A stretch of 64,000 nucleotides of DNA from the NCBI GenBank assembly GCA_028871815.1, contig JAGWMJ010000001.1:648715-712714 (forward strand). Direction: 5' to 3'. The DNA is from Armatimonadota bacterium. Lineage in GTDB: Bacteria > Armatimonadota > Chthonomonadetes > Chthonomonadales > Chthonomonadaceae. The position numbers and the translations under genes are program-made. The notes beneath the pieces are model-generated. The model saw only the letters and a list, made by a program, of their open reading frames with translations. It had not been told where the DNA came from and did not search any database. Positions 31,860-42,200 of this stretch are shown in pieces; position 1 is the stretch's first letter; the number at the start of each line of letters is the position of its first letter.

Positions 31860-33824
31860 ATGAGAAAGCTACTTCCCGTTATCGGGATAGCCTGCTCAGC
31901 TCTCGCGCTGGTATGGGCGGCGCCGTCCAAGGCACAAGACCAGAAGAAATTCCAGGATGTGCCCGATACGCATTGGGCGTATCAGGCGGTTACCGACCTG
32001 CAATCCAAGGGCATACTGCTCGGATACCCGGATGGGTATTTCCGCGGCAAGCGAACTCTTACCCGGTATGAGTTTGCAGTAGCTCTTGAGCGCGCGCTGA
32101 ACAGCATTATGCCCGGCAACGGCACGCCGGGCCCGGCGGGACCCGCCGGCGCCGATGGCGCCCAGGGACCTGCAGGACCTCCCGGCATGACGCCGGACGA
32201 GATCGCGGAGATGAAGCGGCTGATGGATGAGTTCAAGAACGAACTCGCTTCCCTCGGCACCAACGTTCGCGACATGAACAACCGGCTGGATCAGCTGTCC
32301 AAGGATGTTGCGGACCTCAAGGACCGCTTCAACCACATGATCCAGTTCAACGGCGATTTCTTCGCCGGCTTTACGTCGGGCCGCTCCCGGTACGGCTTCC
32401 TGGATTACAGTGGCGCAGGCCGCTTCCCCAGCAACAGCCTGTTTGAGAACGTCAGTGCGCCGCACGACTTCCACCTCACCGCCAACGCAAACATGCGCGG
32501 CGGCGTGAAGTTCACCGGCGACTTGTTCGCCTCGAACTACCTGAGCTACGCGTCGCAGGGCGTCACCGGCAACGGTGTTGCGCTCGGCGGCAGCAACGGC
32601 GCGGCCGCCGGCCCGCTTGGTGAGCAGCTTGGTCTTGACCAGGCGCAACTCGACATTCCGCTCACCATGCTCGGCGGCAACACCACGCTCACCGTGGGTC
32701 GCTTCAAGAACAAGGTGACGCCGCTTACCTACTGGCGGCCGGATACCGATGCCTACTTCGACCTGCCGTGGTACAACGACGGCAAGTTCGTGCAGGATGG
32801 GTTCAAGCTCAGCAGCCACTTTGGCAGCGCGAAAACCGAACTGTGGGCAGGCAGCTACTCCAGCCTTACCACCAGTCAGGGCGCGGCGGGCACCATTCTG
32901 AACGCGCCGATGGTCGGCGCAGCCGGCCTCGCGGCAGGCTTCGGTACCCGCGTGACGAGTACGTTCAAGCCCTTCGGATACAATCCCGGGGCCGATCTGG
33001 ACGCCGTAGCAGCTGCTCAGAGCGCTGGCCTGCATGTGGCGCTTCCGCTCTTCCACAGGGCCGACCTCGGCTTCACCGTTGAGGACTTCTCAGCTGGCGC
33101 AGGTGGGAGCAACGGAATCTTCGGAAACGTGGCCGTATACGGCGCCAACCTGGAACTGCATCACACCGGTGCGCTCCACATCACGGCGGAAGCCGCGAAG
33201 AGCGTAACGGCGCAGGACATCAGCACCGGCGACGGTCAGAGCAACGACGACAACAACGCGTACAAAGTGAACGTGGGCTTCAAAACTCACGGCGTCAACG
33301 CGGCGTTGGGCTATCAGTACATCGATCCGCGCTTCGGCGCCCCGGGTTACTGGGACAAGATCGGTAACTGGTACAACCCCACCAACATTGCCGGGCCGTA
33401 CCTGAAGCTGGGTTATGACTTTACCCGCTCGCTCTCAGGTTACATCGGTGGCGACTTCTACACGGGAGCCCGCAACCGCAGCACCGGTAATGGCGGATTC
33501 GACATTGGCGACAGTCTTACGCGGGCAAGCGCCGGCGTTAAGTTCAACGTCAGCCACATGCTGAACCTCCGCGCCGACTACGAAGGCGTGTTCTGGAACC
33601 TGAACGCACAGTCCTCGGCTTCGGGCAATTCGTCCAAGCCGGTGGAGCAGTACATCACGCTCGGTACGGGTGTAAACCTGGCCAGCAACACTGTGCTGAA
33701 GATGGCCTACCAGATCATCAGCCTCCGCGACAACGGCGGCGGATTCGGTGGCGTGCTCGGCGGATCGCCTGACGGCGTTTCCAATGCCAGCGTGTTCACA
33801 ACCCAGATCGCGGTGCACTTCTAG
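31860..33824 (+). CDS. SLH-domain outer-membrane porin with collagen-like spacer (copy 1)
   Basis: Order of parts: signal peptide (MRKLLPVIGIACSALALVWAAPSKA), one SLH domain at about 28-85 (FQDVPDTHWAYQAVTDLQSKGI, GYPDGYFRGKRTLTRYEF) that binds cell-wall polymer, a short Gly-x-Pro/Ala collagen-like run (GTPGPAGPAGADGAQGPAGP, about 92-111), a coiled coil (PDEIAEMKRL to DLKDRFNHM), then a ~480-residue beta-barrel of porin type rich in aromatic/Gly strands and ending in an aromatic residue (TTQIAVHF). It should tie the outer membrane to the peptidoglycan and form a pore. ATG 31860 has GAGGAG upstream. A close paralogue follows at 34070. The architecture is known from Deinococcota, Cyanobacteria and Armatimonadota. 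Confidence 0.92.
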   Translation: MRKLLPVIGIACSALALVWAAPSKAQDQKKFQDVPDTHWAYQAVTDLQSKGILLGYPDGYFRGKRTLTRYEFAVALERALNSIMPGNGTPGPAGPAGADGAQGPAGPPGMTPDEIAEMKRLMDEFKNELASLGTNVRDMNNRLDQLSKDVADLKDRFNHMIQFNGDFFAGFTSGRSRYGFLDYSGAGRFPSNSLFENVSAPHDFHLTANANMRGGVKFTGDLFASNYLSYASQGVTGNGVALGGSNGAAAGPLGEQLGLDQAQLDIPLTMLGGNTTLTVGRFKNKVTPLTYWRPDTDAYFDLPWYNDGKFVQDGFKLSSHFGSAKTELWAGSYSSLTTSQGAAGTILNAPMVGAAGLAAGFGTRVTSTFKPFGYNPGADLDAVAAAQSAGLHVALPLFHRADLGFTVEDFSAGAGGSNGIFGNVAVYGANLELHHTGALHITAEAAKSVTAQDISTGDGQSNDDNNAYKVNVGFKTHGVNAALGYQYIDPRFGAPGYWDKIGNWYNPTNIAGPYLKLGYDFTRSLSGYIGGDFYTGARNRSTGNGGFDIGDSLTRASAGVKFNVSHMLNLRADYEGVFWNLNAQSSASGNSSKPVEQYITLGTGVNLASNTVLKMAYQIISLRDNGGGFGGVLGGSPDGVSNASVFTTQIAVHF

Positions 33825-33870
33825 GCAACCGCACGCTCAGCGGCTCTCTCCGCTGTGCGCAAGAAGGGAA

Positions 33871-33906
33871 AGAGGGCCCAGGCGGCAGCGCCTGGGCCCT
33901 CTTTCT
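33871..33906 (+). terminator. Intrinsic terminator after porin copy 1
   Basis: A perfect 14-bp stem, AGAGGGCCCAGGCG (33871-33884) with CGCCTGGGCCCTCT (33889-33902), has a GCAG loop and is followed by TTCT. The second porin therefore has its own promoter between here and 34070. Confidence 0.85.
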
Positions 33907-34069
33907 ATGCGGTGCGTTATCTCGGGGCCCCGCGATTGGCTTTATATGGCGTTCTCTACGCCTTTCGTGCTAATCTATGCAGCGGGCAGGCGGTCACTGT
34001 TCGCCAGTGGGCCGCCGTGATCGTACCGTTTTCTTCTAACCACGCCACTCGTTGTCGGAGGAACTGTTC

Positions 34070-36043
34070 ATGAACAGGCTCGTCGCGTACCTGGGGGCTG
34101 CAGGGATAGTCCTGGCGATTGCGTGCGCACGCCCCGCAACCGCCCAAACGCCGAAACCATTCGCAGATGTGCCGGCAGGCCACTGGGCCTACCAGGCGGT
34201 TACCGACCTGCAATCCAAGGGTATCTTGCTGGGCTATCCGGACGGCTACTTCCGCGGTCCACGCGTCCTCACCCGGTACGAGTTCGCCGTTGCCCTGGAG
34301 CGGGCGCTGAATACGATAATGCCGGGCGGCCAGGGTGCGGCCGGCCCTGTCGGACCAGCCGGAGCGGAAGGCCCCGCGGGCCCAACCGGGCCGCCCGGCG
34401 TCACACCGGAAGAGATTGCCGAAATGCAGCGGCTGGCGGATGAGTTCAAGAACGAGCTAAGCTCGCTCGGCGCCAACGTCCGCGACGAAAACGACCGATT
34501 GAACCGACTTGCCAAGGATGTGGCAGACCTGCGCGGCCGGCTCAACCGTATGATCAGTTTTGGTGGCGACTTTTTCGCTGGTTTTCGCTCCGATCGCAGC
34601 CGCTTCGCTTTTCTCGACTACAGCGGCTCGGTGCGTGCAGCCGGTAACAGCCTCTTTGAGAACGTTAGCGCGCCTCACGACTTTCACCTGACTGTGAACG
34701 GCAGCCTCCACGGAGGCGCTCGGTTTACGGGTGACCTGTTCGCCTCCAACTATGCAAGTTACACGGCGGTTCAGGGCGCGGCCATTCTTGGAGGAGAGAC
34801 TGCTGCAAACCGCAACCCGTTAGGCGAGCAGCTCGGCATCTACCAGGCGCAACTCGATATACCCCTTACTCGCCTCGGCTCCGACACGCTACTTACGGTC
34901 GGCAGGTTCAAGAATCGGTTAACCCCGCTCACGTATTGGCGACCGAACACCGATGCGTACTTTAACCTGCCCTGGTACAGCGATGGCAGTTACGTTGAAG
35001 ATGGCGTTGAGATGCAGTCGCATCTCGGACCAACGCACCTGAAGCTCTGGGCCGGCACGTACTCCGATCTTACCACCAGCTCTGGCGCCGGATCTGCGGT
35101 TCTCAACGCACCCATGGTCGGCGCTCTCATTCAGGGCTTCGACTTCGGCACACGGGTGAGCAATACGGCAAAGCCTGCCGGCCTCAATCCGGCGCTCGTC
35201 AGCGGCGCGATTCCCGCTCAGCAGAGTGTTGGCGCCCATCTTGCCGTCAACCTGATGCGCGCAGGCGCGCTCGGATTCACGATAGAGGACTTCTCGGCCG
35301 GCCCCGGCGGCGGCAACGGCGTCTTCGGCAACGTCGTGGTCTATGGAGCCGACGTAAAGCTGCACCGCATCGGTCGCATTGGCATCTCGGCAGAGGGCGC
35401 CAAGAGTGTGACGCAGGCCGACGTGAGCACTGGAGACGGCCAGTCCAACGATGACAACAACGCCTGGCGCCTTCGCGCCGAGTACAAGAGCCACGGTTTG
35501 GGTGCGGCAGCCGGTTATCAGTATGTGGATCCCCGCTTTGGCGCCCCAGGTTATTGGGATAAGATAGGCAACTGGTACAACCCAACAAACATCGCGGGGC
35601 CATTTTTGCGGCTCAGCTACAAGTTTACGCCGGCCATCTCGGGCTACATCGGCGGCGACCTGTTGAGCGGCGCACGCAACCGGTCGAATCCCTCGCCTAC
35701 GGGTTTCGGTGGCGCAGGCTTGAGCATAGCGGATAGCATCGACCGGGCACGTGCCGGCGTTCAGTGGAGCGTGAACAAGGTGGTGAGCCTGCATGCAGAT
35801 TACGAAGGCGTCTTCTGGGGCCTTACACCGGCGTCATCGGCCTCCGGCGCGCCATCGCATCCGATCGAGCAGTACCTGACGTTTGGAACGGGCCTGAACC
35901 TGGCGTCGAATACGGTGCTGAAGCTGGCATACCAGTTGATAAGCCTTCGCGACAACGGTGGCGGATTCGCCGGCGCCGGCGGCTCGCCCGATGGCGTATC
36001 CAACGCGAGCGTGCTCACCACGCAGGTGGCCATCCACTTTTAA
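34070..36043 (+). CDS. SLH-domain outer-membrane porin with collagen-like spacer (copy 2)
   Basis: This is a tandem paralogue of the preceding gene with the same order: signal peptide (MNRLVAYLGAAGIVLAIACARPATA), SLH domain (FADVPAGHWAYQAVTDLQSKGI), collagen-like run (GGQGAAGPVGPAGAEGPAGP), coiled coil (PEEIAEMQRLADEFKNEL) and a porin-type barrel ending AIHF. Several barrel segments are almost identical to copy 1, for example YWDKIGNWYNPTNIAGP, while loops differ. ATG 34070 has GGAGGAA 8 nt before it and I prefer it to an upstream GTG. The pair suggests differential expression or pore specificity. 33907-34069 between the genes holds no ORF and presumably the second promoter. Confidence 0.92.
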   Translation: MNRLVAYLGAAGIVLAIACARPATAQTPKPFADVPAGHWAYQAVTDLQSKGILLGYPDGYFRGPRVLTRYEFAVALERALNTIMPGGQGAAGPVGPAGAEGPAGPTGPPGVTPEEIAEMQRLADEFKNELSSLGANVRDENDRLNRLAKDVADLRGRLNRMISFGGDFFAGFRSDRSRFAFLDYSGSVRAAGNSLFENVSAPHDFHLTVNGSLHGGARFTGDLFASNYASYTAVQGAAILGGETAANRNPLGEQLGIYQAQLDIPLTRLGSDTLLTVGRFKNRLTPLTYWRPNTDAYFNLPWYSDGSYVEDGVEMQSHLGPTHLKLWAGTYSDLTTSSGAGSAVLNAPMVGALIQGFDFGTRVSNTAKPAGLNPALVSGAIPAQQSVGAHLAVNLMRAGALGFTIEDFSAGPGGGNGVFGNVVVYGADVKLHRIGRIGISAEGAKSVTQADVSTGDGQSNDDNNAWRLRAEYKSHGLGAAAGYQYVDPRFGAPGYWDKIGNWYNPTNIAGPFLRLSYKFTPAISGYIGGDLLSGARNRSNPSPTGFGGAGLSIADSIDRARAGVQWSVNKVVSLHADYEGVFWGLTPASSASGAPSHPIEQYLTFGTGLNLASNTVLKLAYQLISLRDNGGGFAGAGGSPDGVSNASVLTTQVAIHF

Positions 36044-36077
36044 CGAGCTACCGTGAGAGTTGGTGAGCGGCGGCCAT

Positions 36078-37226
36078 TCACACGCCGGAAGGTTTGCGGC
36101 GGGTGGCAAGATCGGCGTAGAGCGATTCATACCGAGCGGCGACCGATGTAATGCTGAAGCGCGCTTCCACGCGTGCTCGCGCAGCCAATCCTTGCTGCCG
36201 CCGCCACGACGCGCCTTTGATGAGCATTGCGTTGATGCCGGCTGCCAGCGCCGCCGCATCTCGTGCGGGCACCACGGTACCGGTGTCGCCGACCAGCTCC
36301 GCTGAGCCACCGACATCGGTGACCACGCAAGGCACACCACAGCACATCGCCTCTGCAATTGCGTTCGGAAAGCCCTCGCCCTGCGATGACGATACCGCGA
36401 CATCCAGCGAGGCGGCGATACGCGGCATGTCCAGTCGGTGTCCCAGCAGCCGCACACGCCCCGTGAGGCCGGTATCGGCAATCCACGCAGCAAGGTCCTT
36501 GTTCCCCGCTGTGACCTGGTGACCGCACAATACAAAGGCTGCTTGCGGCGTGCTGCTCGCCACAATGGCGGCAGCACGCAGAAAGTTGCTGTGGTCCTTT
36601 TGTGGATGAAACCGAGCCATTAGTCCGATCAGGAGTGCGTCCGGCGGTACACCGAGCTCCTGCCGCACGGAGACGCGGGCCTCTTCATCCGGCGCGTACT
36701 CGATCAGGTCGTAACCATTTGGCAGTACCAGCATCCTATCGGCGCTGTAGCCGAACGCGCGGTGCGATGCGGCTGTTGCTTCGGAGCAGCAGACGATGGC
36801 AGCCGGGATGCGGCGGGAGAGGCGCGCGCAAAGCCGGGCCGACAGCATGATGATGCGGCGGTTTACGGCCGGATCCAGGTTGGTCTGGCGGATGCACCAG
36901 GCAACGGGTATTCCGCCGGCCAACCGCGCTGCCAGTCCGCCTACCAGGTCGGCGTGGTACATCCAGGTCTGCACCACATCCGGCCGCGTGGAACGCAGCC
37001 ATCGCGCCAGCCACAATATGCCGCGTGGGTCCGGAACTCCGCGCTTCATGCCAAGCGCTTTGACCGGAATGCCCAGGCTCGCAATGCTGTCACCGATTTC
37101 GCCCGGTTCTGTGAGCGAAATCACGGCGTATTCAAATCGCGAGGCATCACCGTTGGCAAGCAGGCGCAGGAGCATCTTCTCTGCGCCTGCCGTATCCAGC
37201 GCGGGCATGATGTGGGTGACGCGCAC
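36078..37226 (-). CDS. Glycosyltransferase family 4 protein
   Basis: The 382-residue GT-B enzyme transfers sugar from a nucleotide-sugar to a glycan or lipid acceptor. Seen: HIMPALDTAGAEKMLLRL (N-terminal glycine/acceptor loop), DVVQTWMYHADLVGG, VLPNGYDLIEY, IGLMARFHPQKDHSNFL and the EX7E-type region SSSQGEGFPNAIAEAMCCGVPCVVTDVGG, all GT4 hallmarks. There is no membrane segment. I choose GTG 37226 after a G-rich ribosome site (GGGGGGGGCGGCAGG); upstream in-frame starts would overlap the MoaD-like gene. It lies 55 nt after that gene on the same strand. The acceptor is unknown. Confidence 0.88.
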   Translation of the reverse strand: MRVTHIMPALDTAGAEKMLLRLLANGDASRFEYAVISLTEPGEIGDSIASLGIPVKALGMKRGVPDPRGILWLARWLRSTRPDVVQTWMYHADLVGGLAARLAGGIPVAWCIRQTNLDPAVNRRIIMLSARLCARLSRRIPAAIVCCSEATAASHRAFGYSADRMLVLPNGYDLIEYAPDEEARVSVRQELGVPPDALLIGLMARFHPQKDHSNFLRAAAIVASSTPQAAFVLCGHQVTAGNKDLAAWIADTGLTGRVRLLGHRLDMPRIAASLDVAVSSSQGEGFPNAIAEAMCCGVPCVVTDVGGSAELVGDTGTVVPARDAAALAAGINAMLIKGASWRRQQGLAARARVEARFSITSVAARYESLYADLATRRKPSGV

Positions 37227-37281
37227 CCTGCCGCCCCCCCCGATTGTGTTTGCGGTGGCGCCGTCCCGGCCACGCCGCAAG

Positions 37282-37578
37282 TCACCCACCGGCAATGGCG
37301 CCGACGATCATGAACGGCTCGTCGCCGTTCGCTACAGCGGCCGGCACCTCCGTGTCGGGCGACTCCAGCGAGAGATCCTGTTGGCAGGCAAAGAAGCGCA
37401 GAAAATCACGACGGCGCAGCGTTCCGTGGTCACGGATCGTGCCTCGCAGCATCGGAAATCGTGACTCCAGCGCGTCGAGAATGCGGCGCTGCGTAACCGG
37501 CGCTTCAACCGCCAACTCCACCGGCCCTTCCACCCCAGCCAGCCGCCGGAGGTGGAAGGGCATTTCAACGCGGATCAT
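37282..37578 (-). CDS. MoaD/ThiS-like ubiquitin-fold sulfur carrier
   Basis: The 98-residue protein begins with a beta-grasp strand ([15 protein letters not shown]), has the [17 protein letters not shown] helix, and ends exactly in [14 protein letters not shown]. The C-terminal Gly-Gly is the residue pair that MoaD/ThiS proteins carry as a thiocarboxylate. The start overlaps the stop of the beta-propeller gene by 4 nt (ATGA, 37575-37578). No moaE, thiG or activating E1-like enzyme is nearby, so it is not obviously part of molybdopterin or thiamine synthesis. Pairing of a MoaD-like protein with a sialidase-like propeller recurs in bacterial genomes in my recollection; its function is unknown. 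Confidence 0.8.
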   Translation of the reverse strand: MIRVEMPFHLRRLAGVEGPVELAVEAPVTQRRILDALESRFPMLRGTIRDHGTLRRRDFLRFFACQQDLSLESPDTEVPAAVANGDEPFMIVGAIAGG

Positions 37579-38690
37579 GCCAGCGTCTGAACTTCAACCG
37601 ATAGTACGGCCGGCAGGTCGCGCACGATCGCGTTCCAGTGGTCCCCGCCATCTGGCGACGCGTAGACCTGCCCGCCGGTTGTGCCGAAGTAGACGCCGCA
37701 CTCCTCCATCTTGTCGACCGCCATCGCCGAACGCAGAACGTTGACGTAGCAGTGGCTTTGCGGCAGGCCATGGGTGAGCGCCTCCCATTCGTTGCCGCCT
37801 GTTCGACTCCGGTAGACGCGCAGCTTGCCTTCCGGTGGGATGTGCTCCCCATCGCTTTTGATCGGCACCACATAGATGGTCTCGGGCTCGTGCGCGTGAA
37901 CGGCGATGGGAAAACCAAAGTCGCTCGGCAGGTTGCCACTTACCTCCGTCCACAGATCACCGCGGTTGTCGGAGCGCATCACGTCCCAATGCTTCTGCAT
38001 GAACAGCACGTTTGGATTTGCCGGATGCATGGCGATATTGTGGACGCAGTGGCCAGTTTCGGCCTTCGGATCGGGAATGTACTCCGATCGCAGCCCCTGA
38101 TTGATCGCCTTCCATGTTTTGCCGCCATCATCCGATCGGAAGGCGCCGGCTGCCGAAATCGCGATGTACAGCTTGTTGGCGTCGCTGGGATCCTGCAGAA
38201 TGGAGTGCAGGCACATACCGCCCGCGCCCGGCATCCATGTATGTCCGGTGCCGTGCTCGCGTAGGCCCGCCATCTCCTGCCAGCTTGCGCCGCCGTCGTC
38301 GGAGCGGAAGAGCCCGGCGTCCTCAACTCCTGCATAGACGGAGTCGGCGTTCGTAAGTGATGGCTCCAGCTGCCATACACGCTTGAACTCCCAGGGGTGT
38401 TGCGTACCGTCGTACCATTGGTGGGTGCCCGGCTCGCTGGCGTAGGCAAATTCGTTGCCTACCGCCTCCCACGTCACGCCGCCGTCGTCCGATCGCTGCA
38501 TCAGTTGGCCGAACCATCCGCTGCACTGCGATGCGTAGATCCGGTTGGGATTCACCGGTGAGCCATTCATGTGGTAGATCTCCCATCCGGTGAAGAATGG
38601 TCCTGCCACATCCCACCGATCGCGCTTGCCGTCGGCGGTAAGAATGAATGCGCCTTTGCGCGTGCCTGCCAAAACACGTACTCCGCTCAT
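37575..38690 (-). CDS. Cytosolic BNR/sialidase-like beta-propeller protein
   Basis: The 371-residue protein is built from BNR (Asp-box) repeats: [48 protein letters not shown] and [12 protein letters not shown]. Each is the SxDxGxxW turn between propeller strands. It has no signal peptide ([15 protein letters not shown]), unlike secreted sialidases. Catalytic Arg/Glu/Tyr residues of sialidases are not recognisable, so I would not call it a sialidase. ATG 38690 has GGGAGC upstream. It is translationally coupled to the MoaD-like gene, so a joint role in sulfur transfer or protein binding is likely by inference. Confidence 0.83.
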   Translation of the reverse strand: MSGVRVLAGTRKGAFILTADGKRDRWDVAGPFFTGWEIYHMNGSPVNPNRIYASQCSGWFGQLMQRSDDGGVTWEAVGNEFAYASEPGTHQWYDGTQHPWEFKRVWQLEPSLTNADSVYAGVEDAGLFRSDDGGASWQEMAGLREHGTGHTWMPGAGGMCLHSILQDPSDANKLYIAISAAGAFRSDDGGKTWKAINQGLRSEYIPDPKAETGHCVHNIAMHPANPNVLFMQKHWDVMRSDNRGDLWTEVSGNLPSDFGFPIAVHAHEPETIYVVPIKSDGEHIPPEGKLRVYRSRTGGNEWEALTHGLPQSHCYVNVLRSAMAVDKMEECGVYFGTTGGQVYASPDGGDHWNAIVRDLPAVLSVEVQTLA

Positions 38691-39295
38691 GATTGCTCCC
38701 TTGTTAACTGGCCCTCGCCAGATACAAACTCCGGTCGCGGAACCATACCTCTCGGCCACGAACCAGAAGTTTGCCGCAACGAAACCTGTAGCTCGAGAAT
38801 GTCGCCCTGTGACGGGCGAGCCATGCGCGCACTCACTGAACGTGATAATGGCCGAAGATACTACCGGCCACTTGATGTTGGACCAGCGAGTTCGGGCCGA
38901 ACCAGATTACCCTGCGCATCACAAAAGTAGGTTGGTTTCGCACATTGGCGCATCACCCTGGCCGATGTCAAGTCGAGGCTGCCACGTACAAACCTAACCG
39001 CAACTCAAACCGCTTGCCCCCTTTCAGGAGGATCTGTAGAGGGACCGGCACGATAACGCCGGCGGAAGCTCCGAACTTTCAAGCCCTCGCAGGTGAGGTC
39101 GCCTGTTAGGTGATGCAGGCTGCCGTTGAGACCGGCCCGCTGTCAAAAACACCGCAGATTACCACGCTCGCCATCGGAGCGGCGATGCTGTCCGACGTGG
39201 CTGTAGCACGGACGGCGGCAAAGGCACTGTGCGACAAAGCCAAAGCCGGTCACGACGCAGTTGGCATGATCGAGTCAATATAGCGATCGAAGCGG
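38691..39295. other. 600-nt region without an intact gene
   Basis: The region separates two minus-strand transcription units. Apart from a possible gene remnant at 39041-39283, I see a small hairpin (CCGGC/GCCGG near 39045-39062) and no coding sequence. Confidence 0.5.
39041..39283 (+). pseudogene. Possible remnant of an unidentified helical protein
   Basis: One frame reads GTITPAEAPNFQALAGEVAC, a TAG at 39107-39109, then GTG-ATG and MQAAVETGPLSKTPQITTLA followed by a helical tail ending MIESI at 39283. The texture on both sides of the stop is similar, so this may be the decayed end of a gene or just a 56-codon ORF. No family recognised. Confidence 0.2.
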
Positions 39296-42200
39296 TCAGG
39301 CCGGGTCGTCGGTATGTTGAACCGGCGCCGGTGCGCGCCCGACAAGCCGGTTGACAATCTGGCCGACGTCGTCGAACAGCGAGTAGAACACGGGCGTCGC
39401 CAGCAGCGTCAGCAGCAGCGACAGGGTCTGTCCGCCGATAACCGTGTACCCGATGTTCTTGTTCGTGGACGCACCGGCGCCATTGGAGAGCACCAGCGGC
39501 ACCATGCCGATGACGAATGCCGAGGTTGTCATCAGGATAGGCCGGAGCCGATCGCGATTGGCCTGAATAATGGCATCCATGCGGTTCATTCCGCGCGCCC
39601 GCAGCTGGTTCATATGGTCCACCTGCAGGATGCCATTCTTCTTGACCACGCCAAACAGTACCAGGATGCCGAGAACGGAGAAGATATTGATCGACTGGCC
39701 CGTAATGTAAATCGCGATAAGAGCGAAAGGAAGTGTCAGTGGCAGCGCCAGCAGAATGGTGATGGGGTGGACCCAGGATTCGAACTGCGCCGCGAGAATC
39801 AGATACATAAAGATGATCGCCAGGGCGAATGCCAACACAAAATTGATCAACGCCTTGACGATTTCGCGGCTGGTGCCCTGTGGCCCGAAGGTATACCCCG
39901 GCGGCATGTGCAGGTTCTGAACGATGGCTGCCAGCGCGTTGTTGACGTTCTGCTGCGAATATCCCGGGAGCACGTTGCAGGTGATCATCACATCACGCTG
40001 CCGGTTGAGCCGCGTGATCTGCGAAGGTCCGGTGTCGTAGGTGAACGTAACTACCTGCTGAAGTTTCACCGGTGATCCGCTCTGTGAAGGGACGGTAAGG
40101 TTGCCGATTACCTGAGGGCTGTTGCGATACTGCAGGTCGGCTCTCTCGTGGACTTCGTACTGCTCGCCGTTTTCGTAGTAATCGGTAACCTTGGCGCCGC
40201 CCACCGCCAGGCGCAGCGTATTGGCCACGTCGGCGACCGAAACGCCGAGGTCGGCTGCGCGGCGCCGATCGATGTGCACGCCCAACTCCGGGTTGCCGGT
40301 GATCAGGCTCGTGTCGGCATCCACCACGCCAGGCACCTTGCGCAGTTGTTGGAGCACCTGCTGCGAATACTGGGTCAGCTTGTTGAGGTCCGGGCCGCCG
40401 ATGGCGTAGGTTACGGCCGCTGCCGGTGCGCCTGTAGAGATCGTCTGCACAGGACCGACACTGACACGCAGGTTGCCGAACATCGGCATAATCTGCGTGC
40501 GCGCGCGTATCATCACATCTTCCTGCGTCAGGTTTGGGCGCTTGTCGATGTCCACCAGCTTTACGTAGATACTGGCCAGGTTCACGGTGCGCTGGCTGGA
40601 GTCACCGATGCTCATCACGGTGTAGGCCACGCCGGGCAGCTTGCGCACATCGGCCGCGATGGCTTCGGCCATTCTAGCGGTGGCTGCGAGGGTAGCGCCT
40701 TCCGGCGCACGCGCAAAAATCTGGAACTGTGACTGGTCATCCTCCGGCAGGAAGTTCTTTGGTATCGGCCCAATCACCACTAAGGTGCTGCCCAGAGCCG
40801 CAATTGCAGCGAGTACGATCACCCATCGATGGTGCATGGACCAACGGAGGAGCCAGGTGTAGACCGCGTCGATCGGCCGGAAGAGACCGCTCTGCTTGGA
40901 GCCATGACGCGCGGCGCCGTCGGCCATGCCGATGGGCATTCCTTCCGGGGCGGGCTCCCGTGCCTGCCGGGGCGCCGGACGAATCCACCGAGATGCCAGC
41001 GACGGTGTAAGGCTGAAGGAGACGATCAGCGAGATAAAGACGGCGAACGCCATCGTGACACCGAACGAGTTCATGAAGCGGCCGACGATGCCGCTCATAA
41101 ACGCCACCGGCAGAAAGATAGCGATGAGTGACAGCGTGGTGGCGAGCACGGCCAGACCGATTTCCCGTGTGCCCTCGATGGCCGCCTCAAACGGATTCAT
41201 CCCCTTCTCTTCCACGAATCGGAAGATGTTCTCCAGTACCACGATCGCGTCGTCGATGACGATGCCTACGGAGAGCGTGAGCGCCAGAAGCGTGAGGCTG
41301 TTGAGAGTAAAGCCCTCAATGTACATCAATCCAAATGTGCTGATGACCGAAGTTGGAATGGCAATCGCCGAGATGATGGTTGTTCGCCAGTTCCACAGGA
41401 ATATCAGTACCACCAGGGCGGCAAGGATACTGCCGACGATAAGGTGTTCCTGCACCGCGCTTGTGGATGCCTTGATATTGAGCGACTGATCCTGAACGGT
41501 GGTGATCTTGTAGCCGGGCGGAAGCGCCGCCTTCAGATCGGCAAGGCGTGCCTTTACCGCATCCACGGTAGCCACCGTGTTGAGGCCGCTCTGCTTTCGT
41601 ATCGTCATGAGGACCGTTGGAACGCCATCAAGGCTGGCGGACGTGGTCGCTTCCTCCATGCCATCCTGCACGCGCGCGACGTCGCCCACGTGAATCGTGG
41701 CTCCGTCCTTTTCTGCGATGGCGATATCGGCAAACTGCTGCGGCGTCTCGACGCGTCCGTGCGTACGCAGCGTGAGTTCGCGCACGCCTTCGTCTACCTC
41801 GCCGCCGGGTACCTGGATGTTCTGGGCCGCAAGAGCGTTCTCCACATCCACGGGAGAAAGGCCATACGCGGCCAGCCGGTTCGGATCGATCCAGAGGTTG
41901 ATCTGCCGCTTACGCCCGCCGAGGAGGTTCACCTGCCCAACGCCACTGATACTCTCTATTTGGCGACGCAGGACCTTGTCGGCGTACTCGGTCGTGTCGC
42001 GGATGGATCCTTTGGATGAGAGCGCTATCTCCATCACGGGAATCGCATCAAGATCCACCTTGTCCACAACGGGCTGCTTAACATCGAGCGGCAGGTTGGG
42101 CAGCGCGCTGTTCACCTTGTCGCGAACATCCTGAACTGCGGTGTCGATGTCCTTGTCCAGCTGAAACGTAACCACAACCACACCAACGCCATCGTATGAG

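Noticed and set aside
37575-38690. Exo-alpha-sialidase
   Set aside because: Asp-box repeats are present but the sialidase Arg triad and Tyr/Glu pair are not recognisable and there is no signal peptide.
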